This document shows, piece by piece, positions 7,369 to 14,998 of a DNA stretch of 25,402 bases. The DNA is taken from NCBI GenBank assembly GCA_016931085.1, contig JAFGFO010000096.1, positions 1 to 25,402 of the forward strand, given 5' to 3'. Within the stretch, counting starts at the first letter, position 1. Every line of letters begins with the position of its first letter. This stretch comes from Thermoflexales bacterium. GTDB taxonomy: Bacteria > Chloroflexota > Anaerolineae > Fen-1058. The translations under genes and the position numbers were made by a program. The notes below the pieces were generated by a model. That model saw nothing but the letters and a program-made list of their open reading frames with translations. It had not been told where the DNA came from and made no database searches.

Positions 7369-8412
7369 TTATGCACCGCTTGGCTCCCACTCGCGGGCAG
7401 CGGCAAGCATGGCGTCGATGTTTTCGGGCCGAGTTTCTGGCGATACGCCTCCGCCAAAGGAGAGGATCATCCCGCCGCCCGGTGCCCCCTTTGCCAGGCA
7501 ATCCCTGGCCCATTGGGCTACCTCGGCAGGTGTTCCGTTCACTCCCATCGCAAGAGGTGGGACGTTGCCCATCAGGGCCACCCGGTGTCCCATTTTAGCC
7601 TTGACCAGGCCAATGTCTGTCTCGTGGCTGAAGTTGAAAACATCAAAATTGGCCTCGGTCAGGCTCCCCAGCAGGTGCGGACACGGGGTGTCGTTGTGGT
7701 AGATGCGAAGCAGCCCATCGAATTCGTCAAAGATGCGGCGCAGGTGAGGCTGGATGAGCGTCTCATAATGCTGCTTGGACACCATGCCGACGATATCGTC
7801 GAGCAGCAGGATGCCTTCCGGCTGGTGGAGTGCCTCCAGTTGAGCGTGCAGCCAACGGATGATGGTCGTGGTCAACATGTCCAGGATTTTGGAGACCGCA
7901 TCGGGATTTTTGGCAACCCCTTTCATCAAGGCTATCGGGCCGGCCAACCAAGCGGCCAAAGTCATGGGCCCGCGGGCCGCGACCATCTTGATGCCCAGGC
8001 CCTCGGCTTGCAGACGCTCGTCCATCACCTTGTAAAGACGGAGCACCAATGGCATCAGTCCATCTTCGTGCGGGTCAGCCGGCTTGGCGTTGGTCCAGAA
8101 GGCCAGGTCGGTGACCACCGACTCGACCGAGGGGGGGCGATCCGAATGAAAGTGCAGCTTGACCCCAAAGGCCGACGGCTCGGCTGCCATACCATATTCC
8201 ACCCAAAAGCCCGGGATCCACACGGCGTCTGGAAAGCGTTTCAATAGAGCCAGGTTGATCTCCAGCCACTTGTCTGGGAAGAGAAAGTAATCCCGCGTGT
8301 CCAGCCCGGCGTAGCCAGGCAGCCAGGGACTGTCCACGATCAGCCCGACCGGGATGCGTTCCGGCTGGCCCAAGTGGGCCGCTTGCTTGAAAAGCTGCCA
8401 TGGTGTGTCCAT
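7369..8412 (-). CDS. URO-D superfamily protein (uroporphyrinogen decarboxylase-like / MtaA-like), function unknown
   Basis: 347 residues in the uroporphyrinogen decarboxylase/corrinoid methyltransferase superfamily. The C-terminal half shows the typical run IYHNDT (237-242), a strand-helix with HETDI, RVALMGNVPP (277-286) and GGGVSPETRPENI (320-332). In MtaA/CmuA-type methyltransferases the first motif normally holds a zinc-binding HxC and the last a GC. Here the Cys positions are Asp/Thr and Gly, so the usual zinc site is not conserved. Heme synthesis is unlikely given the neighbours. The start at 8410-8412 has a GGGGAA site. It lies between an aldo/keto reductase and uxaC with short gaps. 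A role in sugar-acid or methoxyl metabolism can only be guessed. Confidence 0.8.
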   Translation of the reverse strand: MDTPWQLFKQAAHLGQPERIPVGLIVDSPWLPGYAGLDTRDYFLFPDKWLEINLALLKRFPDAVWIPGFWVEYGMAAEPSAFGVKLHFHSDRPPSVESVVTDLAFWTNAKPADPHEDGLMPLVLRLYKVMDERLQAEGLGIKMVAARGPMTLAAWLAGPIALMKGVAKNPDAVSKILDMLTTTIIRWLHAQLEALHQPEGILLLDDIVGMVSKQHYETLIQPHLRRIFDEFDGLLRIYHNDTPCPHLLGSLTEANFDVFNFSHETDIGLVKAKMGHRVALMGNVPPLAMGVNGTPAEVAQWARDCLAKGAPGGGMILSFGGGVSPETRPENIDAMLAAAREWEPSGA

Positions 8413-8423
8413 AGGTGTTCCCC

Positions 8424-9413
8424 TTAACGGAAGCGGCTCTCCGATTGCCACATGTCTGGGTTAGGACCTAGTTTCTGCTTGAGATCGTCCGTTGCCTGGC
8501 TCAATTCGTCGACGAGCTCGGCTGGCAGTTCCAGCTCGGTCGCTTGAGCTGTCTCTTGAATTTGGGCTGGGCTGCGTGCCCCGGCGATGACGGCGCTTAC
8601 GCCTTCTTGATAGAGCAGCCATGCCAGGGCCACCTTGGCCATCGGCTGGCCGAGCGCGCCGCAGATGTGGCGTATCCGTTCGATGGCTGCAAAGGTCTCG
8701 GCTTCACAGCCGGCCTCGCCATGGCGAGCCTGAGACCTCTCCTTTGAAAAGAACCTGGTGCGCGCTCGCCCCTCCGGCACCTCGTCAGGCGAGGAGAACT
8801 TGCCACTCAGCAGCCCTTGAGCCAGCGAGCTATAACACAGGATCCCGACGCCTGCCTCCACGCACTTGGGCTTGATTTCGTCCTCGATCGCGCGCCAGAG
8901 CAGGCTGTAGGGCAGTTGGTTCGTCTCGACCTGAGCGACTTGCAACAGCTCGGTCAGGTCTTGAACGCCAAAGTTGCAAACGCCGGCAGCGCGTATTTTG
9001 CCTTGCTCGCGCAGCCTTTCAAGCGCTTCCAGTGTCTCGTCGAGGGGGACCGTGCGGCTAGGCCAATGGATTTGGTACAAGTCGATATAATCGGTCTGAA
9101 GCCGCTGCAAGCTGCGCTCGCATGCCAGCAGCACCTGGCTGCCTGATAGGCCGGCGCGGCTCACCTTGGTGGCGATCACGGCCGCGTGCCGGCGACCGGC
9201 CAAAGCCTGCCCGAGCGCCAACTCCGAATCGCCGCCGCCATAGCCTTCGGCCGTGTCGAAGAAATTCACGCCGGCGTCTAGCGCGGCCCTGACGGTGGCC
9301 GTGGATTGGGCTTGATCCTGCGGCCCCCAGGTCGCATCGCCAGCCAAGGCCCAGCAACCCATAGCCAGGGCAGATACGGAGATGTCACTTTTGCCAAGCG
9401 AATGATAGTTCAT
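8424..9413 (-). CDS. Aldo/keto reductase
   Basis: 329 residues forming a TIM-barrel NADPH-dependent reductase. The catalytic tetrad is complete: D53 and Y58 in FFDTAEGYGG, K83 in ATKVS and H116 in YQIHWPS. The late VIAGARSPAQI segment (around residue 270) matches the cofactor-binding end of the family. The nearest known types are the broad-specificity aldehyde/ketose reductases; the exact substrate cannot be read. It lies 18 bases downstream of the zinc dehydrogenase and 11 bases upstream of the URO-D gene, so the three are probably one unit. The ribosome site is weak. Confidence 0.93.
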   Translation of the reverse strand: MNYHSLGKSDISVSALAMGCWALAGDATWGPQDQAQSTATVRAALDAGVNFFDTAEGYGGGDSELALGQALAGRRHAAVIATKVSRAGLSGSQVLLACERSLQRLQTDYIDLYQIHWPSRTVPLDETLEALERLREQGKIRAAGVCNFGVQDLTELLQVAQVETNQLPYSLLWRAIEDEIKPKCVEAGVGILCYSSLAQGLLSGKFSSPDEVPEGRARTRFFSKERSQARHGEAGCEAETFAAIERIRHICGALGQPMAKVALAWLLYQEGVSAVIAGARSPAQIQETAQATELELPAELVDELSQATDDLKQKLGPNPDMWQSESRFR

Positions 9414-9431
9414 CGCTGTCCCAACTTTATT

Positions 9432-10487
9432 TTACACCACTTTTTTGACATCTAATACAACCTTGAGCGTGCTGGGCTCATCGCGATCCACTTGTTCGAA
9501 TGCCGCTGTGACATCCTGCATGGCCACCTGGTGTGTGACCAGCAGCTCGGGGTGCAGCAGCCCTTTGGCCATCAGGCGCAAGGCGCGCGGGAACTCGCCC
9601 AGCGTCACGCGCGAGGCGATGATCTGCGCCTCTTTGATCACGAGCGTCTTGAAATGTACGGCGGACAATTGCTCACCCAGGCCGGCCGTGACAACCCGCC
9701 CCGCCGTGCGAATCATCTTGACCGCCTGCGCCAGCGGTGCTCCTCGCCTTTCAGCCAGGTGGTAGTGGCCGACCGCCTCGATCACGCAGTCCACGCCTGT
9801 CCCCTGGGTAATTTCCATCACTCGCTCGACCGGGTCCTCTTGGGTGATGTCGATGACATACTCTGCGCCCAGCTTGCGTGCCGTCTCCAGCCGGAAAGAC
9901 TGGAGATCGGTGACAATCGTCGTCGTAGCGTTGGCGCTGTGGCACAGGACGTCGAGCACGGACAGCCCCAATTTACCTGCGCCCAGGATGGCCACAACTT
10001 CTCCCGGCTGTACCTGCCCGCGCTGTAGGACGTGATGTCCCAGGCCGTACATCTCGACCATCGGCGCATACGCCATCGGGATGCTGTCGGGCAGCCGGTA
10101 GACGTGACTGACGGGCGCGGCGACGTACTGCCCGAACCCGCCGTCCAGGTCGATCCCCAGCAACTTGAGCGTGCGGCAGGCGTTGAGATGGCCTGACAGG
10201 CAGGCCGGGCAGGCGTGGCAAGAGATGATCGGGTCCACCACGACCCGGTCGCCAACCTGGAATGCCTTGACGTCTTGGCCCACTTCTTGGACGATGCCCC
10301 CAAACTCGTGCCCCAGGATGGCGGGACACGTGACCCGCTCGTGAAACTCGCCGCGGTAGACGTGCAAGTCTGTGCCGCAAATGCCCGCGTAAGCGGTCTC
10401 GATCAGGATCTCGTCCGCTTTGACGCGCGGGTCAGGTGCATCGCCCGGGCGAATGTCACGATCGTTATAAAGAATGCCTGCTTTCAT
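9432..10487 (-). CDS. Zinc-dependent medium-chain alcohol/polyol dehydrogenase
   Basis: 351 residues. The catalytic zinc ligands are C37 (GICGTDLH), H60 and E61 (GHEFGG). Structural zinc is held by C90, C93, C96 and C104 in SCHACPACLSGHLNAC. The cofactor motif GAGKLG is near residue 190, and an Asp after the next strand (VTDL) favours NAD+. The start at 10485-10487 has GGAG eight bases upstream; the longer frame would begin in the family B repeat. Relatives oxidise sorbitol, galactitol, threonine or aldonates. In this locus an aldonate or sugar-acid substrate is a reasonable inference, but it is not shown by the sequence. Confidence 0.93.
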   Translation of the reverse strand: MKAGILYNDRDIRPGDAPDPRVKADEILIETAYAGICGTDLHVYRGEFHERVTCPAILGHEFGGIVQEVGQDVKAFQVGDRVVVDPIISCHACPACLSGHLNACRTLKLLGIDLDGGFGQYVAAPVSHVYRLPDSIPMAYAPMVEMYGLGHHVLQRGQVQPGEVVAILGAGKLGLSVLDVLCHSANATTTIVTDLQSFRLETARKLGAEYVIDITQEDPVERVMEITQGTGVDCVIEAVGHYHLAERRGAPLAQAVKMIRTAGRVVTAGLGEQLSAVHFKTLVIKEAQIIASRVTLGEFPRALRLMAKGLLHPELLVTHQVAMQDVTAAFEQVDRDEPSTLKVVLDVKKVV

Positions 10488-10512
10488 GTCGCTGCTCCGA
10501 AAATAGCCTCTC

Positions 10513-10570
10513 CGTAGGGGCGACCCCCTGTGGTCGCCCAAGAGGGCTGGCACAGGGGCCTGCCCCTACG
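10513..10570. repeat. GTAGGGGC-ended inverted repeat (family B), copy 1
   Basis: CGTAGGGGC at 10513-10521 and GCCCCTACG at 10562-10570 are perfect 9-bp terminal inverted repeats of a 58-base unit with further internal pairing (GGCGACCCCC against GGTCGCC). This is the palindromic GTAGGGGC type of repeat common in Chloroflexota and some other genomes. The TAG stop codon of ogl lies in its end at 10566-10568. Confidence 0.75.
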
Positions 10571-11732
10571 GCTCAACAAGGTAGAGATTCACCCGCCCTC
10601 CGGTGTCTGAGGCATACAGGATACGGCGCCCGTCCCAACTCCAGGTGGGATGGCAGTGGGCAGAGTGAGTATGCCAAGAAGTCTTGTGCTGGCAAAGCAC
10701 TTCTAGCTTGGCCTGTGTGCCGGAAATGTCGATCAGCACCAGCTCGTCCACGTCGTCGCCGACCAACACGGTGTGATCTGGGTTCGCGTGATAATGATTG
10801 CAGTAGTAGGGCATATCGATCCGCTTGACCACGTTCCCGTGCCGGTCGGCCAGCCCCACAAAGGGGATCATGGTGGCCTGTTTTACGGCAATGTCTACAG
10901 CCACGGCCTGGGTGCGGTCCGATGTGATCGTCCCGTCGTGACCGGGGCCGCGGTTGTCGAAAAAGAGGTGCCCGTCACGGGTCCAGAATTCGTGCCCCAC
11001 CGAGTCGTGCTCGTCCTGGCGAAAGCAGGGCCGGGCTTCGCGTGAGACAAAATCGAGCAGCCATATGCGCTGGGTAACCAGGTGCCAGGGCCCCTCGTGG
11101 CAAAAGCTGCCCAGCGTGCCATCGTCTGGACAAAATTGAAAGTGCCCCAGCCAATGGGTGTCCTTGAAGACGTCGAAGCAGCCGGAACCGTCGAGATAGG
11201 CTAGGCTGATGCGGCCGTCCTTGATCAGGTAAAAGCTTTCTTTGAAACCGGTGTAGTTTGGCCCGCGGGGGACGTCGACGTTCTCGTTGCGGCAGAAAGC
11301 GATGTAACGCCGGTTGGCGCTGATCGAAGGAGAGCCGATGGTGTAATTCCCCACTTCCTCGTACAGCAGGGTAGTTTGACCACTTGCGGTATCGAGTTTC
11401 TTGATCTTGTTGCCAGCGGCGTAAACCACGATGCGGCTGTCGGGTGTCTTGGTGACCCTGCCCACGGGTTCGGCTTCGTCGCTCAGTTGTACAATCTCGC
11501 CCGTGCCGAGATCCATGCGGAACAGATTGTAGAATGAGTCCTCGTGCGGCGCTCGATCCTCGCCAGAGGCGCGATCAGACAGGAAGATGATCTCATTTTT
11601 GTGCGCATCGAACGAGTTCTCGGTGAAATAAAGATGAATGTTGTTGCCAACCGACGTCAACTGCCGGACGGTCCGCCCGGTCTTGTCATCCTTGAACGGA
11701 CGAATTTCAGATTGCCACTTTTGACCGATCAT
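10566..11732 (-). CDS. ogl: Oligogalacturonate lyase (PL22)
   Basis: This enzyme cleaves short, often unsaturated, oligogalacturonides by beta-elimination to 5-keto-4-deoxyuronate-type products; family members are cytoplasmic seven-bladed propellers. The 388-residue length is typical. Motifs seen include FLSDRASGEDRA, PDDGTLGSFCHEGPWHL, GHEFWTRDG and the metal-site segment HTHSAHCHPTWSWDG (354-368). By position, a His (356) appears to replace the Gln that I recall as a metal ligand in the Yersinia enzyme; H359 and H361 keep the HxH pair. There is no signal peptide. The ATG at 11730-11732 has AAGGAT upstream; the longer frame begins in a repeat. It follows the KdgF-like gene by 37 bases. Confidence 0.93.
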   Translation of the reverse strand: MIGQKWQSEIRPFKDDKTGRTVRQLTSVGNNIHLYFTENSFDAHKNEIIFLSDRASGEDRAPHEDSFYNLFRMDLGTGEIVQLSDEAEPVGRVTKTPDSRIVVYAAGNKIKKLDTASGQTTLLYEEVGNYTIGSPSISANRRYIAFCRNENVDVPRGPNYTGFKESFYLIKDGRISLAYLDGSGCFDVFKDTHWLGHFQFCPDDGTLGSFCHEGPWHLVTQRIWLLDFVSREARPCFRQDEHDSVGHEFWTRDGHLFFDNRGPGHDGTITSDRTQAVAVDIAVKQATMIPFVGLADRHGNVVKRIDMPYYCNHYHANPDHTVLVGDDVDELVLIDISGTQAKLEVLCQHKTSWHTHSAHCHPTWSWDGRRILYASDTGGRVNLYLVEP

Positions 11733-11746
11733 ATGTCTATCCTTTT

Positions 11747-11773
11747 GTAAGGGCGCGCTCACCGCGCCCCTAC
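11747..11773. repeat. GTAGGGGC-type palindrome (family B), copy 2
   Basis: GTAAGGGCGCGCTCACCGCG followed by CCCCTAC forms a short near-palindrome of the same type as 10513-10570. Again a TAG stop codon (here the KdgF-like cupin, 11770-11772) is read from the GTAGGGGC end. It fills most of the spacer before ogl. Confidence 0.7.
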
Positions 11774-12105
11774 CCGAGAAAATCCTCCCGGATGGGTGTG
11801 AAGCAATCCACCAGCCGGACGTGCGCCGTCAGTTGCTGGATCGAATGAGGCACACCTGGCGGCACCAGGAACACGTCTCCAGCCTTCAATGGGGTCGGCT
11901 GGCCGTCCAATACAACGACAATCTCCCCGTCTACCACGTAAGAGACTTGCTCGTGGGGATGGGAGTGGGGGGGATCCGGCTGCCCCTTGGGACCGTCGTC
12001 AAAGTCCATGACGGTGATCATCAAGTTATCGGTATGCCCAAGCCGCCGCTTGACTCGTTCGCGTATTTTTTGCACCGGCATATCGTCGTATTTTAAAGCT
12101 GGCAT
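11770..12105 (-). CDS. kdgF: KdgF-like cupin, unsaturated uronate ring-opening protein
   Basis: A single-domain cupin of 111 residues. KdgF converts unsaturated galacturonate released by lyases and GH88/GH105 enzymes into its linear ketone (5-keto-4-deoxyuronate). The metal site is H47, H49, Q53 and H87 in PPHSHPHEQVSYVVDGE and PPGVPHS. The tail VDCFTPIREDFL has D100, F102 and R106 with the spacing of the catalytic D/F/R set that I recall from the Yersinia protein. The start has an AGGAGT site. It sits between uxuA and ogl, as expected for this step. Many small cupins look alike, but the tail and context favour KdgF. Confidence 0.85.
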   Translation of the reverse strand: MPALKYDDMPVQKIRERVKRRLGHTDNLMITVMDFDDGPKGQPDPPHSHPHEQVSYVVDGEIVVVLDGQPTPLKAGDVFLVPPGVPHSIQQLTAHVRLVDCFTPIREDFLG

Positions 12106-12106
12106 A

Positions 12107-12138
12107 CTTCTTACTCCTTACTTCCTACTCCCTATTCC
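12107..12138. repeat. Purine-rich stutter (GGGAGTAGGAAGTAAGGAGT type)
   Basis: On the minus strand a run of AGT-ended purine units spans the uxuA stop codon (12132-12134) and provides the AGGAGT ribosome site of the KdgF-like gene. It is a low-complexity junction like those at 2197-2223 and 3493-3533 but with a different unit. Confidence 0.45.
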
Positions 12139-13133
12139 CGAAACCCCAATGCCTGCATCAAGCCCCTGGCGTAGCCCACCTGCCAGGCCCGGCTGCAGTG
12201 AGCCCAATCGCTGTCGCCGCTGAAGCCAAAATGGTGGTCTGGCACAAGGTAGCCGTCATAGCCCACCTCTTTCAACGCCTTGAGATTGGCGACCATGTTC
12301 CCGTCACCTTGGTGGGGGAAGGTTTCCGTGTAGCTGGGCACTGTACCCACCACGTTTCTAAAATGGACGTAAAAGATCTTTTTCCTCTCTCCCAAGTAAC
12401 GGATGACCTGTGGGACGTTTTCGCCGGCCTCTTGCATGCATCCCAGGCACAGCAAGAGCCCATTATACGCGCTAGGCACCAATTCGACAAGTCGCTTCAG
12501 CCCCTCCAGGTTGATGAGCGCCTGGTGGACGCCACGGTAGTACGCCATAGGCGGGTCATCAGGATGAGTGGCCAGCCTGACCCTGGCCTCTTCGGCCACC
12601 GGCACGATTCGCTCGTAAAAGTAGGCGATGCGGGCCCATACCTCTGCGTTGGAGACCTCGCCAGCCGGCTTGTCATCCAGCTCGCCCTTGATACGCCCGG
12701 CATCAAAGCTGGTCAGGTGTGTGCCCCCTCTGCCAAGCGGGAGCCTTTCATAGCCAGGGTGCCACCACGGGCCACCTTTGGCCCAGTAGGTGGTGCGCTG
12801 GTCGATGATGACGACCGGGGCAGGCGCGCCATCTGCGTAGGCCTGGCCGATGCTGCGTATCGTCCGGCAGACATTTTCGATTTCCCGATCGCGTTCGGGC
12901 AGCCCCAGTAGTTGGTTTTTGATGCACTCACCGCCCAAGCCGATACCCGTCAGCTCCAGTTCGTATTTTTCAAAACGCCGGCGCATCTCCAGGACCTCGT
13001 CCGCGCTGAGAGAGCACCGCTCGGCGTAGGCGGGACAGGCCGAGGCCCAGATGCTGGCGCCATCTGCGCCGATCTGTTGAAGGAAACGCAGCCGGTCCTC
13101 GGCCGCGTTTTCGGATCTTTCGCCTACTTTCAT
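12132..13133 (-). CDS. uxuA: Mannonate dehydratase
   Basis: This enzyme dehydrates D-mannonate to 2-keto-3-deoxygluconate. The 333-residue TIM barrel shows HPDDPPMAYYRGV (190-202), CLGCMQEAG (229-237) with the metal-type Cys232, FYVHFRNVVG (254-263) with His257, and GYDGYLVPDHHFGF (291-304). It is shorter at the N-terminus than the enterobacterial enzyme of about 394 residues. The ATG at 13131-13133 overlaps the kdgA stop codon in an ATGA junction, so translation is coupled. The much longer frame to 13331 lies in the aldolase gene and is rejected. It receives mannonate from the SDR reductase and feeds the KDG kinase. Confidence 0.9.
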   Translation of the reverse strand: MKVGERSENAAEDRLRFLQQIGADGASIWASACPAYAERCSLSADEVLEMRRRFEKYELELTGIGLGGECIKNQLLGLPERDREIENVCRTIRSIGQAYADGAPAPVVIIDQRTTYWAKGGPWWHPGYERLPLGRGGTHLTSFDAGRIKGELDDKPAGEVSNAEVWARIAYFYERIVPVAEEARVRLATHPDDPPMAYYRGVHQALINLEGLKRLVELVPSAYNGLLLCLGCMQEAGENVPQVIRYLGERKKIFYVHFRNVVGTVPSYTETFPHQGDGNMVANLKALKEVGYDGYLVPDHHFGFSGDSDWAHCSRAWQVGYARGLMQALGFRE

Positions 13134-13801
13134 CGCCTGACGTCCTGGATCCGGGCCAGCACCTGGGAGACCTTGGCTGAGATGGCCTCCCAATCGCCGG
13201 CAGCTACCAACTCTTTGGTGATCAACTTGGAGCCCATCCCTACGCAGGCCACCCCGGCCTCGAACCAGGCGCGCAGGCTTTCTTGGGTGGCGTCCACGCC
13301 GCCGGTGGGCATGATGCGCGTCCAAGGGCAAGGTCCCAACACGGCTTTGACAAAGCCCGGCCCACCCACTTCTTTGCCAGGAAAGATCTTGACGATCTCT
13401 ACCCCCAGCTCTTCAGCCTGCGAGATTTCAGAGACGCTGCCGCAGCCGGGCATGTAGGCGACCTTGCGCCGGTTGCACAGCCGGGCCACCTCGGGGTTGA
13501 GCACCGGCCCTACCACAAAGTTGGCCCCGGCGGCGATGTACAGCGCGGCTGTCGGGGCGTCTACGATAGAGCCAACGCCCAAGATGAGGCCGGGTGCATT
13601 CTTGGCCACGTGCTGCGACAGCTCGTTAAAGACCTGGAAGGCAAAATCTCCCCGGTTGGTGAACTCGACCAGGCGGGCCCCGCCGGCCTGGCAGGCCGCG
13701 GCGATTTGCTTGGCCACTTGCACGTCAGGGTTGTAAAACACCGGTACCAGGCCCTGTTCGAGCATGGTGTTGAGGACTTGCATTCTCGTGTACTTTGCCA
13801 T
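13130..13801 (-). CDS. kdgA: KDPG aldolase (2-keto-3-deoxy-6-phosphogluconate aldolase)
   Basis: This class I aldolase splits KDPG into pyruvate and glyceraldehyde-3-phosphate, the last step of the locus. It has 223 residues. The catalytic Glu is E46 in LVEFTNRG, the Schiff-base Lys is K138 in VKIFPGKEVGGP, and the phosphate-binding PTGGVDATQES lies near 164-174. These are the hallmarks of the KDPG/KHG aldolase family; action on 2-keto-4-hydroxyglutarate cannot be excluded. The start has AAGGAT upstream. It lies 25 bases after kdgK and overlaps uxuA by four bases. Confidence 0.94.
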   Translation of the reverse strand: MAKYTRMQVLNTMLEQGLVPVFYNPDVQVAKQIAAACQAGGARLVEFTNRGDFAFQVFNELSQHVAKNAPGLILGVGSIVDAPTAALYIAAGANFVVGPVLNPEVARLCNRRKVAYMPGCGSVSEISQAEELGVEIVKIFPGKEVGGPGFVKAVLGPCPWTRIMPTGGVDATQESLRAWFEAGVACVGMGSKLITKELVAAGDWEAISAKVSQVLARIQDVRR

Positions 13802-13826
13802 TTTCTGATCCTTTTAGTTTCCGATT

Positions 13827-14855
13827 TCAGCGCGACACGCGCCCCGAGGCGTCGCCCGCCATCAGTTTCTCAACCTCGGCCACGCTCACCAGGTTAAAGT
13901 CACCCGTGATAGAATGCTTGAGGCAGGAGGCGGCCACGGCAAAGTTGAGGGCCTGTTGGATGTCCTGGTAGGTGTGCAGGCCATAGATCAGGCCGGCGCC
14001 AAAGCTGTCGCCGCCGCCCACGCGGTCTACAATTGGGGTGATGTCGTAGCGCGGCGCGGTGTAAATCCGGCCGGCTTGCCACAGGATCGCGCTCCACGTG
14101 TTGTGACTGGCCGACACCGAGCCGCGCAGCGTGATGGCGATGGTCTTTAGGTTAGGCAGGCGCTCGGCCAGTGCTTCGCACACGGTGACGTACGACTCGG
14201 CCTCGACCTTGCCGCCCGTCACGTCGGCCTCTTGGGCCTTGATGCCAAAGACCTTCTCGGCGTCTTCCTCATTGCCTATCGCCACGTCACAGGAACGCAC
14301 CAACTCCGGCATCACCTCGCCGGCCTTTTTGCCCCACTTCCACAAGTTCTTGCGATAGTTCAAATCGCACGAGACGGTCAGCCCCATCTCGTGGGCTGTC
14401 TGCGCTGCTTCCAGGCAGACCGCGGCCGTGCCCTCCGAGATGGCCGGGGTGATGCCCGTCCAGTGGAACCAGTCGGCACCGCTAAAGACGCTTTTCCAGT
14501 CGATCATTCCCGGCTGGATGGTGGCGATGGCCGAGCCGGCCCGGTCATAAACGACCTTGCTGCCGCGTTGGGCCGCGCCCATTTCGAGAAAATAGATGCC
14601 CAGCCGCTCGCCGCCGCGCACGATCTTGTCCACCCCCACGCCGTACTGGCGCAGGAACTGGATGCAGGCGTCGCCCAACTCATTGGCCGGTAAACGGGTG
14701 ACGTGGTCGACCGGCAGGCCAAAATGGGCCAGTGACACGGCCACGTTGGACTCGCCCCCGCCGTAGATTGCGTCGAACGAGCGAGCCTGCCCAAAGCGCA
14801 AAAAGCCTGGCGGCGACAGCCGCAGCATGACTTCGCCAAAAGTTACTATTTTCAT
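13827..14855 (-). CDS. kdgK: 2-keto-3-deoxygluconate kinase (PfkB family)
   Basis: This enzyme phosphorylates KDG to KDPG. It has 342 residues. The N-terminal substrate side has YGGGESNVAVSLAHFG (31-46), and the PfkB signature DRVGGGDSFGAG starts at 277 with the catalytic Asp283. The opening KIVTFGEVMLRLSPPG is typical of KDG kinases. The ATG at 14853-14855 has GGAG seven bases upstream in CGGAGCAG, the same leader sequence as the zinc dehydrogenase gene. It is immediately followed by kdgA and uxuA, which make its product's aldolase and its own substrate. A family A repeat lies about 16 bases upstream. Confidence 0.94.
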   Translation of the reverse strand: MKIVTFGEVMLRLSPPGFLRFGQARSFDAIYGGGESNVAVSLAHFGLPVDHVTRLPANELGDACIQFLRQYGVGVDKIVRGGERLGIYFLEMGAAQRGSKVVYDRAGSAIATIQPGMIDWKSVFSGADWFHWTGITPAISEGTAAVCLEAAQTAHEMGLTVSCDLNYRKNLWKWGKKAGEVMPELVRSCDVAIGNEEDAEKVFGIKAQEADVTGGKVEAESYVTVCEALAERLPNLKTIAITLRGSVSASHNTWSAILWQAGRIYTAPRYDITPIVDRVGGGDSFGAGLIYGLHTYQDIQQALNFAVAASCLKHSITGDFNLVSVAEVEKLMAGDASGRVSR

Positions 14856-14871
14856 AATCTGCTCCGAAAAC

Positions 14872-14977
14872 AAATCACGAATGACGCGAATATACGAATG
14901 TCACGAATGTTTTTGACGTTTAGCCCGATTTGTGTTATCCGTTTGAGTCAATTGGCCCCGAAGGGGATTCGTGATTA
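14872..14977. repeat. CACGAAT repeat cluster with inverted ends, upstream of kdgK (family A)
   Basis: AAATCACGAATGACGCGAAT starts at 14872, followed by two more ACGAATG units. It is closed by the inverse ATTCGTGATT at 14968-14977, preceded by the palindrome CCCCGAAGGGG (14956-14966). It occupies most of the 143-base spacer between kduD and kdgK. A GTAGGGG segment lies between it and the kduD stop. No convincing promoter was found. Confidence 0.65.
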
Positions 14978-14998
14978 AAAATTTTCACCCCTACGGGC

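Noticed and set aside
7369..8412. Heme biosynthesis gene hemE
   Set aside because: Only the superfamily fold is shared; motifs are closer to the MtaA-like branch and no heme genes are nearby.
13134..13331. N-terminal extension of the mannonate dehydratase gene
   Set aside because: The extra 66 codons are Arg-rich, lie wholly inside kdgA in another frame, and the ATGA overlap at 13130-13133 gives a natural start.
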